Source of the DNA: Pseudanabaena sp. UWO311
GTDB lineage: Bacteria > Cyanobacteriota > Cyanobacteriia > Pseudanabaenales > Pseudanabaenaceae
Direction: 5' to 3'
NCBI RefSeq assembly: GCF_006937785.1
Contig: NZ_SJEE01000005.1
Span: 155,656-219,655, forward strand
DNA: 64,000 nt
Part shown: one piece after another, positions 18,492 through 28,810 of the stretch
Numbering within the stretch: position 1 is the first letter of the stretch
Layout: each line of letters begins with the position of its first letter
Program-made: the position numbers and the translations under genes
Notes under the pieces: generated by a model
Database searches by the model: none
What the model was told of the DNA's origin: nothing
The model's input: only the letters and a program-made list of their open reading frames with translations

Positions 18492-19037
18492 CTAGCGTTG
18501 AGGTGAACCAAACACCTGTACCCAATAGTGTCGATAGCGAGAGTTTGGCGCATTCTCATATCCAAAGCCAATTTCAGTAAATCTACTATTGAGAATATTA
18601 GCGCGATGCCCAGAACTATTCATCCATTGCCGAATCGTCCCTTCAGGTGTTGCTTTCCCTGCAGCAATATTTTCACCTAACGCGAAATATTTATAACCAG
18701 TCCCCTTAGCACGATCTGCCATACTGGAACCGTTAAGCCCCGTATGACTAAAGTAGTTATTTCTTGCCATATCTCTCGCATGGGACTGAGCAGCTTTTGT
18801 CAATTGTGACGAAAGCTTAAGAGGTGATAAGCCTACTTTTTGGCGTTCTAAGTTAGTTAGCTTGAGCAACTCAGTTTCAAAACTGCCCCGATTAGTACTT
18901 TGACTTATATTAGTAGACCGTATTGGTGAAATCTGGTTTTGTTGCTTAGCTAAAGATGTCGCATCCAGATTAGGTGCGATCGCAATTACCCCCCCAAACG
19001 TCAAAAGGCTACAACAGACTAAAAAAGTTGATTTCAT
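18492..19037 (-). CDS. Secreted CAP (SCP/PR1-like) domain protein
   Basis: 181 residues from the ATG at 19037, giving MKSTFLVCCSLLTFGGVIAIAP as signal peptide; the longer frame to 19070 would disrupt it. The CAP domain occupies about residues 55-180: LTNLERQKVGLSPL, SHARDMARNNYFSHTG, GENIAAGKATPEG, WMNSSGHRANILN-RFTEIGFGY and HYWVQVFG, the normal bacterial YkwD-type pattern. Found outside the cytoplasm; function in bacteria unclear. The His and Glu cavity residues (SHA, ENI, HRA) are present. Confidence 0.88.
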   Translation of the reverse strand: MKSTFLVCCSLLTFGGVIAIAPNLDATSLAKQQNQISPIRSTNISQSTNRGSFETELLKLTNLERQKVGLSPLKLSSQLTKAAQSHARDMARNNYFSHTGLNGSSMADRAKGTGYKYFALGENIAAGKATPEGTIRQWMNSSGHRANILNSRFTEIGFGYENAPNSRYRHYWVQVFGSPQR

Positions 19038-19340
19038 AAAATTAGTTACGAAACTTGTGAATAAATACACATGATTATTGACTTTACCTTCCTCTAAGGG
19101 TTCCCATATTAAAGCCCTTAAATTACAGACTAAAAAATATTGATTTTAAAAACCACTCCTTTCCCACTAATCATTCACAGGGAAGGGAGCATGAGATCGC
19201 GCTCTCTATCTTCATATAAATTGACATTCATCCTAGGTTTCAATATCGATATATCACTCTATTTATAGATGACGATCCCCTTTAGTCAACCTAGTGTGAG
19301 ATATCCATAGATTCAAAAATGTAGAATTCAAGTATTAAAC
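19038..19340. other. Spacer upstream of the CAP gene
   Basis: About 300 bp, AT-rich. A hairpin CTCCTTTCCC / GGGAAGGGAG (near 19156-19189) is the only structure seen; it presumably holds divergent promoters for the CAP gene and the small downstream frame. Confidence 0.4.
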
Positions 19341-19523
19341 ATGATTCATCAACTAGCAGTTCGCTTAGGTGTGTCGTGTGTGCTGCTCGCAACATTGCCT
19401 CTCGCTACAGACGAAATAGTTAAGTATGTTCAAGCTCCTCATATCTTTTCAGGAATTGGGGCGATCGCCTCATGCTTTGGAGCCTGTGTACCAGTTTTAA
19501 CCTTATTCCGCAATTCCGACTAA
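19341..19523 (+). CDS. Small hydrophobic protein, 60 residues, unknown
   Basis: The frame starts with ATG after an AT-rich leader and ends 5 bp before a clean 13-bp-arm hairpin, which makes it look like a real transcription unit. It reads as one or two membrane segments (LGVSCVLLATLPLAT and IGAIASCFGACVPVLTLF). No family recognised. No strong ribosome site. Conservation in relatives would decide. Confidence 0.45.
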   Translation: MIHQLAVRLGVSCVLLATLPLATDEIVKYVQAPHIFSGIGAIASCFGACVPVLTLFRNSD

Positions 19524-19528
19524 AATTC

Positions 19529-19561
19529 TTACAAAAAGCTTGCGAAGTAAGCTTTTTGTAA
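19529..19561 (+). terminator. Hairpin between small gene and ycf35
   Basis: TTACAAAAAGCTT (19529-19541) pairs with 19549-19561. It serves the convergent genes on both sides. Confidence 0.7.
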
Positions 19562-19562
19562 A

Positions 19563-19937
19563 TTATGCCCATCGCCCAATCACAATTCTCACAGTCCCGT
19601 CTTCTAATACTTCTTGCTGCTCAATCACAAATCCCTGTTGAGTGGCACTCTCTAAAACAGTTCTAGCCGCATATTGCTGATTAAGTTCTCCTAGAAATTC
19701 CTCGACATTCATTGCTACGCCCCACATATCAGCAATGAGTTCATAGCGATCGCCTGCTTTCCGAAAGCCAATGTCATAGGCATTAGGCATAGGGATTACA
19801 TAATTGGCTGTAGTAGTGTCACCAAGGTATCCGCGCACTAAAGTGTTTAGCTTGACAGGATAGCCCAGCGATTGGAGCGCTTGTTCTAGCAAGTCACCAT
19901 TTTTGATTTCAATGGCGATCGTGGTGAAGTGAGACAT
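19563..19937 (-). CDS. ycf35: Ycf35-like protein (DUF1257)
   Basis: 124 residues. The opening MSHFTTIAIEIKNGDLLEQAL and the segments YDIGFRKAGDRYELIADMWGV and EFLGELNQQYA match the Ycf35 family kept in red-lineage plastids and cyanobacteria. No enzymatic function is established. It is 34 bp downstream of ycf46 on the same strand, so the two ycf genes are probably co-transcribed; the spacer contains a 9-bp-arm hairpin (19946-19978). Confidence 0.88.
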   Translation of the reverse strand: MSHFTTIAIEIKNGDLLEQALQSLGYPVKLNTLVRGYLGDTTTANYVIPMPNAYDIGFRKAGDRYELIADMWGVAMNVEEFLGELNQQYAARTVLESATQQGFVIEQQEVLEDGTVRIVIGRWA

Positions 19938-19971
19938 AAAATTTGAGAATAGAGCGCGTCTGCCATTTTCT

Positions 19972-21591
19972 CTATTCTAGGTTAATTGCAAACTTTCGTA
20001 ATTCTTGAAGTAATTGTTCATCATTTGATGCAGTCCTAGCACCAGACTCAGCAGCCCATTGTTTGAGAGATTCGATCTGTTGTGAGGCGATCGCGGCTAA
20101 TGGCACTGTCTCCTCGATCGCACTAATGATATCTTCGGTAGTGAAGTCTTCACGATTGCCACTGCTACCTCGTCCAAAGGCTCGATGGATACCGTCAATG
20201 ATGACTTGCTCTATTTCAGCGCCGCTAAAATTTTTGGTGTGTCGAGCTAATAAAAACAGATCAAATTCACGCAATCGGCTGGGGCGCAATTTTTGTAAAT
20301 GCACCTTAAAAATTTCTTGGCGTTCAGACTCAGTGGGTAAATTCAAAAAGAATATCTCGTCAAATCTACCTTTTCGCAACAGTTCGGCTGGCAAAATCCT
20401 TACATTATTAGCCGTGGCAACAATAAAAACTGGGGCTGTTTTTTCCTGCATCCATGTGATTAATGTTCCAAATACGCGACGACTAGCTCCAGAGTCTCCA
20501 TCTACTGAAATATTCGCATTACCAAAAGCTTTATCGATCTCGTCGATCCACAAGACGCAGGGTGCAGTTGCTTCAGCAAGTTGAATCATTTGCCGCATCC
20601 GACTCTCGCTCTCCCCCACAAAACTTCCAAATAGTCGCCCAATATCAAGACGCAATAATGGTAATCGCCATTCATTTGCGATCGTCTTCGCCGATAGTGA
20701 CTTACCAGTACCTTGAATACCAACCAATAAAACACCCTTTGGCGTGGGGATACCATAGCGTTTCGCCTCTTCTGTGAAGGCATCTCGACGAATTCGTACC
20801 CATTGCTTAAGATTATCTAACCCACCAACATTTTTTAGCGATTCATTAACTGTAAAGAATTCCAAGATGCCTGTTTGCCTGATTGCTTGCTGTTTTTCAG
20901 CTAATACCGCATCTATATCTGAATCATTTACTTGCTCTTTTTCAGCGATCGCTTTAGCTAACACCCTTTGAATCCTTGTTCTACTTAGACCCTGACAAGC
21001 TTTGACCAGTTGCTCCCAAGCCAAGTTTGACAAATTGAGTTTATTAGACGAAATCTTTTGTTTGATTAAATATTCGATTTCTGCGATCGCAGGCAAAGGA
21101 AAATCTATCGCGGTAATTTCTTCGGTTAATTCGGGAGGAATCTCTAGTACATGACTAGTTAGTGCAATCGTCCGACGATCAAGTTTGAGATCCCTAGCTA
21201 AGTTTTTAAGTTCGCGAATAATTGGAATATGGCGATCGTGATGGGGATATTTCAGGATTGGATGTAGATCCCTCAGTATGTACAAAACGTTATCACCATC
21301 CTTAGTTGCCTTATCCCGTTGAGCTATCCGAGACAAAGCCGCCATCACCGATCCTTTATCGGCGTTATTGTCACTCCAGCCTCTTGCTATATCCCAAAAC
21401 AATATCCTGCGGCTAGGGCTAGATTGTAGAGCTACCTCTGACAAAACATCTTCGACTGGCTCTTCTTCGGCAGTAACTATATATATAAGCGGATATTTGG
21501 CGCGGAGCAACAAATCAAACTGCTCTATCAGAGCTTGATAAACTCTACTTTTGCTTGAAAATATGGGATCTATTGGCAATTGTGGCGACAT
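19972..21591 (-). CDS. ycf46: Ycf46-like AAA+ ATPase
   Basis: 539 residues from the ATG at 21589-21591 (MSPQLPIDPIFSSK). A degenerate N-terminal AAA-like part (PLIYIVTAEEEPVEDVL) precedes a complete AAA+ module: Walker A GIQGTGKS, Walker B CVLWIDEIDKAFG, sensor 1 VATANN, arginine finger region LLRKGRFDEIFFLNLPTE. Ycf46 is plastid-encoded in red algae; cyanobacterial homologues have been linked to inorganic carbon use. The frame continues 55 codons upstream, but those codons read a repeat and are not credible. Confidence 0.9.
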   Translation of the reverse strand: MSPQLPIDPIFSSKSRVYQALIEQFDLLLRAKYPLIYIVTAEEEPVEDVLSEVALQSSPSRRILFWDIARGWSDNNADKGSVMAALSRIAQRDKATKDGDNVLYILRDLHPILKYPHHDRHIPIIRELKNLARDLKLDRRTIALTSHVLEIPPELTEEITAIDFPLPAIAEIEYLIKQKISSNKLNLSNLAWEQLVKACQGLSRTRIQRVLAKAIAEKEQVNDSDIDAVLAEKQQAIRQTGILEFFTVNESLKNVGGLDNLKQWVRIRRDAFTEEAKRYGIPTPKGVLLVGIQGTGKSLSAKTIANEWRLPLLRLDIGRLFGSFVGESESRMRQMIQLAEATAPCVLWIDEIDKAFGNANISVDGDSGASRRVFGTLITWMQEKTAPVFIVATANNVRILPAELLRKGRFDEIFFLNLPTESERQEIFKVHLQKLRPSRLREFDLFLLARHTKNFSGAEIEQVIIDGIHRAFGRGSSGNREDFTTEDIISAIEETVPLAAIASQQIESLKQWAAESGARTASNDEQLLQELRKFAINLE

Positions 21592-21613
21592 ATTGGCAAG
21601 TATAGCAATTAAC

Positions 21614-21648
21614 AAATTAGGGTGGGCAATGCCCACCCTACCTAATTT
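21614..21648. repeat. Hairpin upstream of ycf46
   Basis: GGGTGGGCA / TGCCCACCC with flanking AAATTA / TAATTT; followed by TTTTTT on the plus strand. Confidence 0.6.
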
Positions 21649-21655
21649 TTTAGAA

Positions 21656-21760
21656 CAATTATCGAAAGTGTGACTACACTTTCGATAATTAAAAATCAAA
21701 CCCAATAAAGTTTGTGGATTTTCAAAAATGGCGTTGCCATTTTTGAAAATCCACAAACTT
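21656..21760. repeat. Degenerate three-hairpin repeat, copy D, with a 25-bp-arm palindrome
   Basis: It contains the TCGAAAGTGTG...CACTTTCGA hairpin and the AAATCAAACCCAATAAAG middle typical of copies A-C. The third hairpin is extended to perfect 25-bp arms (21708-21732 with 21736-21760) and the TATACC/GGTAT ends are lost. It abuts the transaldolase stop codon. Confidence 0.65.
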
Positions 21761-22775
21761 AAACTGTCGCGAGTACAGGTTCTTCAAGTTTGGCTAGTCT
21801 CTCAGCTAGTAACTCCTCTAAAGTGACTAGAGCTTTAGAGAATCCTTTGATGCCTTCGTCAAGTTTCTCAGATGCCATCCGATCGCTTACGTGCATCGCC
21901 TCAAAAGTAGCTTTATCCATAGGGATCTTGACCACATCAGACTGAGATGCGATCGCGGGATCGAGTTTACGTACTAGTTCCCCTTGAGTATGATGCAGCT
22001 CATCCAGCAAAGCAGGAGAAATTGTTAATAAATCACAGCCTGCAAGTTCCACAATCTCGCCCATATTGCGAAAACTCGCACCCATAATTTCAGTTTTATA
22101 CCCAAACTTTTTATAGTAGTTATAAATTTTTGAGACGGACAATACACCTGGATCTTCGGCGGCTGCATAGCCATCGCGACCCGTATCTTTTTTGTACCAA
22201 TCAAGAATTCGTCCCACAAAAGGCGAAATTAACTTTACCCCCGCTTCGGCACAGGCGATCGCTTGGTGCAACCCAAACAATAAGGTCAAATTGCAATGAA
22301 TTCCTTCTTTCTCTAGTGATTCCGCCGCTTTGATCCCCTCCCATGTTGACGCGATTTTGATCAAAATGCGATCGCGAGAAATACCATGAGCTTCATATTG
22401 CGAAATCAAATAATGTGCTTTTTCTAAAGTTGCAGCCGTGTCATAAGACAACCTTGCATCCACTTCTGTCGAAACTCGCCCTGGGATAGTTTGTAAAATT
22501 CTCATGCCAAATGCGATCGCCAAGCGATCGAAAGCCAAAGAAACCACTTGAGCAGGCTTAGCATCTTTGCCAAGTTCAGTTCTTGCTTCAAGGAGAGTTT
22601 CATCGACAATTTCTTGATATTGCGGCATTTGGGCAGCTGCCGTAATCAAAGAAGGGTTTGTGGTTGCATCTTGAGGTTTTACCATCTCAATTGCATGGAT
22701 ATCACCTGTATCGGCAACCACAACTGTCATTTCACGTAACTGATCGAGAAAACTTTTGGGCAAATCACTAGGCAT
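21759..22775 (-). CDS. tal: Transaldolase
   Basis: 338 residues from the ATG at 22773-22775, preceded by GGAGG with six bases between; two ATGs further upstream (22799, 22787) lack such a site, and the upper one overlaps it. It transfers dihydroxyacetone between sugar phosphates in the oxidative pentose phosphate pathway. The Schiff-base Lys lies in [11 protein letters not shown]; the DATTNPSL and [10 protein letters not shown] segments are typical. Cytoplasmic, full length, class B-type without an EF-hand tail. Monocistronic. Confidence 0.95.
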   Translation of the reverse strand: MPSDLPKSFLDQLREMTVVVADTGDIHAIEMVKPQDATTNPSLITAAAQMPQYQEIVDETLLEARTELGKDAKPAQVVSLAFDRLAIAFGMRILQTIPGRVSTEVDARLSYDTAATLEKAHYLISQYEAHGISRDRILIKIASTWEGIKAAESLEKEGIHCNLTLLFGLHQAIACAEAGVKLISPFVGRILDWYKKDTGRDGYAAAEDPGVLSVSKIYNYYKKFGYKTEIMGASFRNMGEIVELAGCDLLTISPALLDELHHTQGELVRKLDPAIASQSDVVKIPMDKATFEAMHVSDRMASEKLDEGIKGFSKALVTLEELLAERLAKLEEPVLATV

Positions 22776-23273
22776 AATATCCTCCATAGCGCCAGTCATT
22801 ACTGGCTACCTTTGCTAGCCTATCTTAGCCTCAACTGCTTTGAGACTTTTGAAACCTTTAGAGTAATTACAAGATCAAAGAGTAAAAAGGTTGCTTGGCA
22901 ACCCATTTACCCTTACAAAGCAAATAAGATTATTTGCTTTGATCTAACTCAAGCTTCATGACAATAGCTGTAAATAAAATTCAAACATTTAATAAAGTTT
23001 TGTTAAGAAAATCTCAAAGACTTTTTACTTTGCAAAGCAAAACTGTACATCTCAATTTATTGCAGCGCAAAGGATTGAGCAAAATAGAGACATTCTAAAC
23101 AATTGTTACAAAGACTCTAGAGCGACACAAACGTAAATCTATAATTACGTCATCGTGGCTTAGGTTCTCTTATTAAAGCAGTACTTATCTCATTTATAGA
23201 TTCAGCACTATGAGAGAACTAGCCTAATCGTTTAATCTACTTTGTCTTAACAGTCTGAGAGAGGAAAATTTAC
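22776..23273. promoter_or_regulatory. psaA upstream region
   Basis: About 500 bp without a supportable gene. A hairpin CAAAGCAAAT/ATTTGCTTTG lies near 22915-22940. The ribosome site GAGAGGAA (about 23258-23265) sits nine bases before the psaA ATG. A single TTGTTACAAAG near 23101-23111 resembles half of the HLR1 light-response motif, but I do not find the full direct repeat. Confidence 0.45.
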
Positions 23274-25526
23274 ATGACAATGACTCCTCAAAAGCCAGAC
23301 ACAGAGGTAAAGGTATCGGTTGATCGTGACGTAGTACCTACTTCTTTCGAGAAGTGGGGACAACCTGGTCACTTTGATCGCACCTTAAAGAAGGGTCCAA
23401 AGACAACCACATGGATTTGGGATCTTCATGCCAATGTGCATGACTTTGACAGTTTCACAACCGAAGAAGATACTGCTCGTAAGATCTTCTCTGCTCACTT
23501 TGGGCATCTAGGTATTATTTTTATCTGGCTCAGTGGTATGTATTACCACGGCGCAAAATTCTCCAACTACACTGGTTGGCTTGCCGATCCAGTCAACATT
23601 AAACCCAGCGCTCAAGTGGTCTGGAATGTTGTCGGTCAAGATATCTTGAACGGCGATGTTGGCGGCGGTTTCCAAGGTATTCAAATCACTTCTGGTTTGT
23701 TCCACCTTTGGAGAGCATCTGGTATCACCACGGAGTATCAACTCCTCTGCACCGCAATTGGCGGTTTGGTGATGGCTGGTTTAATGTTCTTCGCTGGTTG
23801 GTTTCACTACCACAAGGCAGCTCCTAAACTTGAGTGGTTTAAGAATGCTGAATCGATGATGAACCACCACTTGGCTGGTTTACTCGGTTTGGGTTCACTC
23901 TCTTGGGCTGGACATCAGATCCATGTATCGATTCCTATCAACTATTACCTTGATAAGGGCGTACCAGCGGATCAGATTCCTTTACCTCATGAGTTTATTT
24001 TCCATCCTGAGCTAATGGCAAAAATCTTCCCTAGCTTTGCTCAGGGTCTAACACCTTTCTTCACATTGAATTGGGGTGTTTATGCAGATTTCTTGACATT
24101 CAAAGGTGGATTGAATCCTCAAACTGGTTCTTTGTGGCTAACTGACCAAGCTCACCATCACCTTGCGATCGCGACACTTTTCATCATCGCTGGACACATG
24201 TACCGCACCAACTTTGGTATCGGTCACAGCATGAAGGAAATCCTTGAAGCTCACAAGGGACCTTTAACTGGCGAAGGTCACAAGGGTCTATACGAAATTT
24301 TGACCTCTTCTTGGCATGCACAACTAGCAGTTAACTTGGCTTTGTTGGGCTCATTGAGCATAATCGTCGCTCAGCATATGTACGCGATGCCTGCTTATCC
24401 TTACATTGCCACTAGCTACGCTACCCAAGTTTCGCTATTTACACACCACATGTGGATTGGCGGCTTCTGTATCTGTGGTGCTGCTGCTCACGCTGGCATT
24501 TTCATGGTTCGTGACTACGATCCTGCTAAGAATGTAAACAACTTGCTCGATCGCATGTTGCGCCAACGCGATGCAATCATCTCTCACCTTAACTGGGTAT
24601 GTATCTTCCTTGGCTTCCACAGCTTTGGTCTTTACATCCACAACGACACTATGCGTGCATTGGGTCGTCCTCAAGATATGTTCTCCGATACCGCAATTCA
24701 GTTGAAGCCTGTCTTCGCTAACTGGGTTCAAGGTATCCATGCTGCTGCTGCTGGTTCAACTGCTCCTTACGCAACTTCTGGCGTTAGCCCCATCTTCGGT
24801 GGCGACACTCTTGTAGTTGGTGGCAAAGTTGCAATGGCTCACATGGCTCTTGGTACTGCTGACTTCTTGGTTCATCACATCCATGCGTTTACCATTCACG
24901 TTACTGTCTTGATCTTGCTGAAAGGCGTGCTTTATGCCCGCAGCTCTCGCTTGGTTCCAGACAAAGCTGAACTTGGTTTCCGCTTCCCTTGCGACGGTCC
25001 TGGTCGTGGTGGCACATGTCAAGTTTCGGCATGGGATCACGTATTCCTCGGTCTTTTCTGGATGTACAACTGTATCTCAGTTGTAATCTTCCACTTCTCT
25101 TGGAAAATGCAGTCTGATATTTTCGGTACTGTTGACGCAAGTGGCACAATCACTAACATGGCTGGCGGTAACTTTGCACAGAGTGCATTGACCATCAACG
25201 GTTGGTTGCGTGACTTCTTGTGGGCTCAAGCTTCCAACGTTATTCAATCCTACGGTTCGGCATTGTCGGCTTACGGTTTGATCTTCTTGGGCGCTCACTT
25301 CATCTGGGCTTTCAGCCTTATGTTCCTGTTCAGTGGCCGTGGTTACTGGCAAGAACTAATTGAGTCAATCGTTTGGGCACATAACAAGCTCAACGTTGCT
25401 CCAGCTATTTCTCCTCGCGCTTTGAGCATCACTCAAGGTCGTGCTGTGGGTCTAGCTCACTACCTATTAGGTGGAATTGCCACAACTTGGGCATTCTTCC
25501 TAGCCCGTTACGGTGCACTTGGCTAA
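23274..25526 (+). CDS. psaA: Photosystem I P700 apoprotein A1
   Basis: 750 residues, full length, with eleven membrane helices. With PsaB it forms the reaction-centre heterodimer that binds P700, the A0/A1 chain and most antenna chlorophyll in the thylakoid. The FX iron-sulfur ligands are in [18 protein letters not shown]; the N-terminus contains [18 protein letters not shown]. It is upstream of psaB, 25 bp apart, the universal psaAB operon. Codon choice (TTC, AAC, GGT, CAC) is more biased than in neighbours, as expected for high expression. Confidence 0.99.
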   Translation: MTMTPQKPDTEVKVSVDRDVVPTSFEKWGQPGHFDRTLKKGPKTTTWIWDLHANVHDFDSFTTEEDTARKIFSAHFGHLGIIFIWLSGMYYHGAKFSNYTGWLADPVNIKPSAQVVWNVVGQDILNGDVGGGFQGIQITSGLFHLWRASGITTEYQLLCTAIGGLVMAGLMFFAGWFHYHKAAPKLEWFKNAESMMNHHLAGLLGLGSLSWAGHQIHVSIPINYYLDKGVPADQIPLPHEFIFHPELMAKIFPSFAQGLTPFFTLNWGVYADFLTFKGGLNPQTGSLWLTDQAHHHLAIATLFIIAGHMYRTNFGIGHSMKEILEAHKGPLTGEGHKGLYEILTSSWHAQLAVNLALLGSLSIIVAQHMYAMPAYPYIATSYATQVSLFTHHMWIGGFCICGAAAHAGIFMVRDYDPAKNVNNLLDRMLRQRDAIISHLNWVCIFLGFHSFGLYIHNDTMRALGRPQDMFSDTAIQLKPVFANWVQGIHAAAAGSTAPYATSGVSPIFGGDTLVVGGKVAMAHMALGTADFLVHHIHAFTIHVTVLILLKGVLYARSSRLVPDKAELGFRFPCDGPGRGGTCQVSAWDHVFLGLFWMYNCISVVIFHFSWKMQSDIFGTVDASGTITNMAGGNFAQSALTINGWLRDFLWAQASNVIQSYGSALSAYGLIFLGAHFIWAFSLMFLFSGRGYWQELIESIVWAHNKLNVAPAISPRALSITQGRAVGLAHYLLGGIATTWAFFLARYGALG

Positions 25527-25551
25527 TATTAACGGAGAAATTGAAGTAATT

Positions 25552-27768
25552 ATGGCAACGAAATTTCCTAAGTTTAGCCAGGCTCTCGCACAGGATCCAA
25601 CAACCCGTCGGATCTGGTATGCGATCGCCACAGCGAACGATTTTGAAAGTCACGATGGTGTTACTGAAGAAAGTCTTTACCAAAAGATTTTTGCTTCACA
25701 CTTCGGTCATTTGGCAATCATCTTCCTGTGGACATCTGGCAACCTGTTTCACGTAGCGTGGCAGGGTAACTTCGAGCAATGGATTCAAAATCCTCTCACC
25801 ACACGTCCGATCGCCCATGCGATTTGGGATCCTCACTTCGGTAAGGCGGCTGTTGAAGCATTCACTCAAACTGATGCTGCTGGCCCCGTAAACATCGCTT
25901 ATTCGGGTGTTTACCACTGGTGGTACACCATCGGTATGCGTACCAACGCTGAACTATTTACTGGTGCTATCTGGATGCTAGTATTTGCATCGATTCTGCT
26001 TTTTGCAGGTTGGTTGCACTTACAGCCTAGTTTCCGTCCTAGCCTTTCTTGGTTCAAGAATGCTGAATCTCGTCTAAACCACCACTTGGCTGGTTTGTTC
26101 GGAGCTAGCTCTTTGGCTTGGACTGGTCACATGGTTCACGTTGCGATTCCTGAGTCTCGCGGTATTCATGTCGGTTGGGACAACTTCTTGAGCGTTCCTC
26201 CTCATCCAGCAGGGCTTGCGCCTTTCTTCACAGGCAACTGGGGCGTATATGCTCAGAATCCTGATACTGCAGGTCATGTGTTTGGTTCATCTCAAGGTGC
26301 TGGTACTGCAATCTTGACTTTCCTTGGTGGTTTCCATCCTCAAACTGAGTCTCTTTGGATGACTGACATCGCGCATCACCACTTGGCGATCGCTGTATTG
26401 TTCATCATTGCTGGTCACATGTACCGTACTAATTTTGGTATTGGTCACAGTATCAAAGAAATCTTGAATGCTCACAATCCTCCTAAAGGCACTCCTTTCG
26501 GCGGTGCGTTAGGCGCTGGACACAAGGGCTTGTATGACACAATCAACAACTCCTTGCACTTCCAACTAGGCTTGGCTCTTGCTTCTTTGGGTGTAATCAC
26601 ATCATTAGTCGCTCAGCACATGTACTCGATGCCTTCCTATGCGTTTATCGCTAAGGACTTCACCACTCAAGCTGCTCTATATACTCATCACCAATATATT
26701 GCTGGTTTCTTGATGGTCGGTGCATTTGCTCACGGTGCGATCTTCTTCGTTCGTGACTACGATCCTGAAGCTAACAAAGACAATGTGCTTGCACGTATGC
26801 TTGAGCACAAAGAAGCGATCATCTCTCACCTTAGCTGGGTATCTCTTTTCTTAGGCTTCCACACTCTTGGTATCTACGTTCATAACGATGTAATGCAAGC
26901 GTTTGGCACTCCAGAAAAGCAAATCTTGATCGAGCCTGTATTCGCACAGTGGATTCAAGCCGCTCACGGTAAGGCTCTCTATGGTTTTGATGTATTGCTT
27001 TCCAATGCTTCAAGCATTCCTTCAAATGCTGGTGCTGCTTGGCTACCTGGTTGGTTAGCTGGAATTAATGCTGGAGACAACTCGTTGTTCCTTCAAATTG
27101 GTCCTGGCGACTTCTTGGTTCACCATGCGATCGCTCTAGGTCTACACACCACCACCTTGATCTTGGTTAAGGGTGCGTTGGATGCTCGTGGATCTAAGCT
27201 TATGCCAGACAAGAAAGACTTCGGGTACAGCTTCCCTTGCGACGGCCCTGGTCGTGGCGGTACTTGCGATATCTCGGCATGGGATTCCTTCTACCTCGCT
27301 ATGTTCTGGATGTTGAATACCATTGGTTGGACAACCTTCTACTGGCACTGGAAACACCTCGGTGTATGGCAAGGTAACGTTGCTCAGTTCAACGAATCCT
27401 CGGTCACCATCATGGGCTGGCTCCGTGACTACCTATGGCTCAACTCTGCTCAGTTGATCAATGGCTATAACCCCTATGGCATGAACAATATCTCTGTTTG
27501 GGCTTGGATGTTCCTCTTCGGACACCTAGTTTGGGCAACTGGATTCATGTTCTTGATCTCTTGGCGTGGTTATTGGCAAGAATTGATCGAAACCCTTGTA
27601 TGGGCGCACCAACGCACACCTCTTGCAAGTTTGGTTCAGTGGAAAGACAAGCCTGTGGCTCTCTCCATCGTTCAAGCTCGTTTGGTTGGCTTGGCTCACT
27701 TCACGATTGGATACATACTCACGTATGCAGCCTTCTTGATCGCCTCAACAGCAACGGCTTTCGGTTAA
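25552..27768 (+). CDS. psaB: Photosystem I P700 apoprotein A2
   Basis: 738 residues. Start ATG at 25552 ([20 protein letters not shown]); an ATG overlapping psaA at 25513 is out of line with all PsaB proteins. The FX loop reads [18 protein letters not shown]. The protein partners PsaA and binds the other half of the FX cluster and the plastocyanin/cytochrome c6 docking surface on the lumenal side. Operon end: a hairpin with T run 20 bp after the stop. Confidence 0.99.
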   Translation: MATKFPKFSQALAQDPTTRRIWYAIATANDFESHDGVTEESLYQKIFASHFGHLAIIFLWTSGNLFHVAWQGNFEQWIQNPLTTRPIAHAIWDPHFGKAAVEAFTQTDAAGPVNIAYSGVYHWWYTIGMRTNAELFTGAIWMLVFASILLFAGWLHLQPSFRPSLSWFKNAESRLNHHLAGLFGASSLAWTGHMVHVAIPESRGIHVGWDNFLSVPPHPAGLAPFFTGNWGVYAQNPDTAGHVFGSSQGAGTAILTFLGGFHPQTESLWMTDIAHHHLAIAVLFIIAGHMYRTNFGIGHSIKEILNAHNPPKGTPFGGALGAGHKGLYDTINNSLHFQLGLALASLGVITSLVAQHMYSMPSYAFIAKDFTTQAALYTHHQYIAGFLMVGAFAHGAIFFVRDYDPEANKDNVLARMLEHKEAIISHLSWVSLFLGFHTLGIYVHNDVMQAFGTPEKQILIEPVFAQWIQAAHGKALYGFDVLLSNASSIPSNAGAAWLPGWLAGINAGDNSLFLQIGPGDFLVHHAIALGLHTTTLILVKGALDARGSKLMPDKKDFGYSFPCDGPGRGGTCDISAWDSFYLAMFWMLNTIGWTTFYWHWKHLGVWQGNVAQFNESSVTIMGWLRDYLWLNSAQLINGYNPYGMNNISVWAWMFLFGHLVWATGFMFLISWRGYWQELIETLVWAHQRTPLASLVQWKDKPVALSIVQARLVGLAHFTIGYILTYAAFLIASTATAFG

Positions 27769-27787
27769 TCTAGCTTGCGAGTTAAAT

Positions 27788-27822
27788 AAAAAATCCCTCA
27801 CAGCAATGTGGGGGATTTTTTT
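27788..27822 (+). terminator. psaAB terminator
   Basis: AAAAATCCCTCAC pairs with GTGGGGGATTTTT with one G-T-type mismatch, followed by TTTTTTG. It lies about 20 bp after the psaB stop. Confidence 0.8.
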
Positions 27823-27862
27823 GTAAAAGCTATAATATCTAATATTTATAAGAGTGGCGAAT

Positions 27863-28236
27863 ATGACAGCTATTCAAGACAAGTCAGATATTGTCCGTAC
27901 AGAAAGAGGACTTAGTATTAATGGTACTCGGATTACTCTGTATGATTTGATGGATTATATTCATGCTGGTTATCCTGTAAAGTTAATTCGCAATTATTTT
28001 TTTATATTACTGATCAACAATTTAATGCAGCGATCGCCTATATTGAAAATCATCATGAGCAGGTTGAGGCGGAATATCAACAGATTTTGCAAGAATCTGT
28101 GGTAAATCGACATTATTGGGAAGAAATTAATAAAGAGAGATTTGCTCAAGTCACTAAACGCGATTCTAAACCTGAAAATAAAAAAGCATGGGAAAAACTG
28201 CAAAGTTGGAAAGCTAGACTAGCCACTGAGGCATGA
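27863..28236 (+). pseudogene. DUF433 antitoxin-like gene interrupted by a frame change at a T run
   Basis: Codons from the ATG at 27863 give a DUF433 start (GLSINGTRITLYDLMDYIHAGYPVKLIRNY). At the run of seven T at 27997-28003 the frame leaves the family sequence. Reading on in the -1 frame restores it (YITDQQFNAAIAYIENHH) and runs to TGA at 28234-28236. That TGA overlaps the next ATG as ATGA. DUF433 proteins are small HTH-like partners, proposed antitoxins, of PIN-like proteins. The site T-TTT-TTT is a slippery heptamer, so programmed -1 frameshifting, a real indel or a sequencing error are all possible. If unshifted, the product ends at 28103-28105. Confidence 0.72.
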
Positions 28237-28661
28237 AGTTTTTAATTGATTACAATCTCAAAGGTAAATCTTTAATCCTTTGGGATGTTGTTGCCTCTGA
28301 AGGTTGGCTGGAGCTAATACAAATTAAATTTCTGCAATTTGAGGATGTGGGTTTACCTCGTGATAGTAGCGATCTAGTTGTCTGGGATTTTGCTCAACAA
28401 AGTCAAATGATTTTGATTACTGCTAATAGAAATATGAAGGGAAAAACTTCTTTAGAGCAGACAGTTCGTGAAAGAAATACAGATATCAGTCTTCCAGTTG
28501 TGACCATTAGTAATGTGGATCGACTTGATGAGAAAGTGTATCGAGAAAAATGTGTGGCTAGTTTGATAGAAATTAGTCTTGATATAGATAACTATTTAAG
28601 GGCTGGTCGTATTTTTTATTCCTTAATTATTGTTAGTATCTTGAATTTTTATTTAGGATAA
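28233..28661 (+). CDS. PIN-like (DUF5615-type) toxin candidate paired with DUF433
   Basis: 142 residues in the open frame. It starts MKFLIDYNLKGKSLILWDV, with acidic residues at D6 and in VVWDFAQQSQMILITANRN, the layout of the PIN-like nuclease partners of DUF433. The ATG overlaps the antitoxin-like stop (ATGA), implying translational coupling. The last 16 or so residues (YSLIIVSILNFYLG) are unlike the family. Removing one T from the six-T run at 28612-28617 would end the protein as GRIFIP followed by TAA, the usual kind of C-terminus. The tail therefore probably results from an indel. Confidence 0.72.
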   Translation: MKFLIDYNLKGKSLILWDVVASEGWLELIQIKFLQFEDVGLPRDSSDLVVWDFAQQSQMILITANRNMKGKTSLEQTVRERNTDISLPVVTISNVDRLDEKVYREKCVASLIEISLDIDNYLRAGRIFYSLIIVSILNFYLG

Positions 28662-28810
28662 AGCTTACTAAAAATAGAGCCTATTAAATAACCATTTTGT
28701 CTTCATACTTTACAAGGTTTGCAGCACTCAAATATCTTGATGTATATGCTAGACTGCATAGCTAATTTGTCTAATACAATCCATCCTAGGCGCAAGAGTA
28801 ATTGAAATTT

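Noticed and set aside
21592..21756. N-terminal extension of ycf46
   Set aside because: It translates hairpin repeats; the ATG at 21591 fits the family and the ribosome-site-free extension does not.
23101..23111. HLR1-type light-response element before psaA
   Set aside because: Only one half-site-like TTGTTACAAAG; the required second direct repeat is not seen at the right spacing.
24435..25352. Several long minus frames under psaA and psaB
   Set aside because: Shadows caused by the biased codon use of highly expressed photosystem genes.
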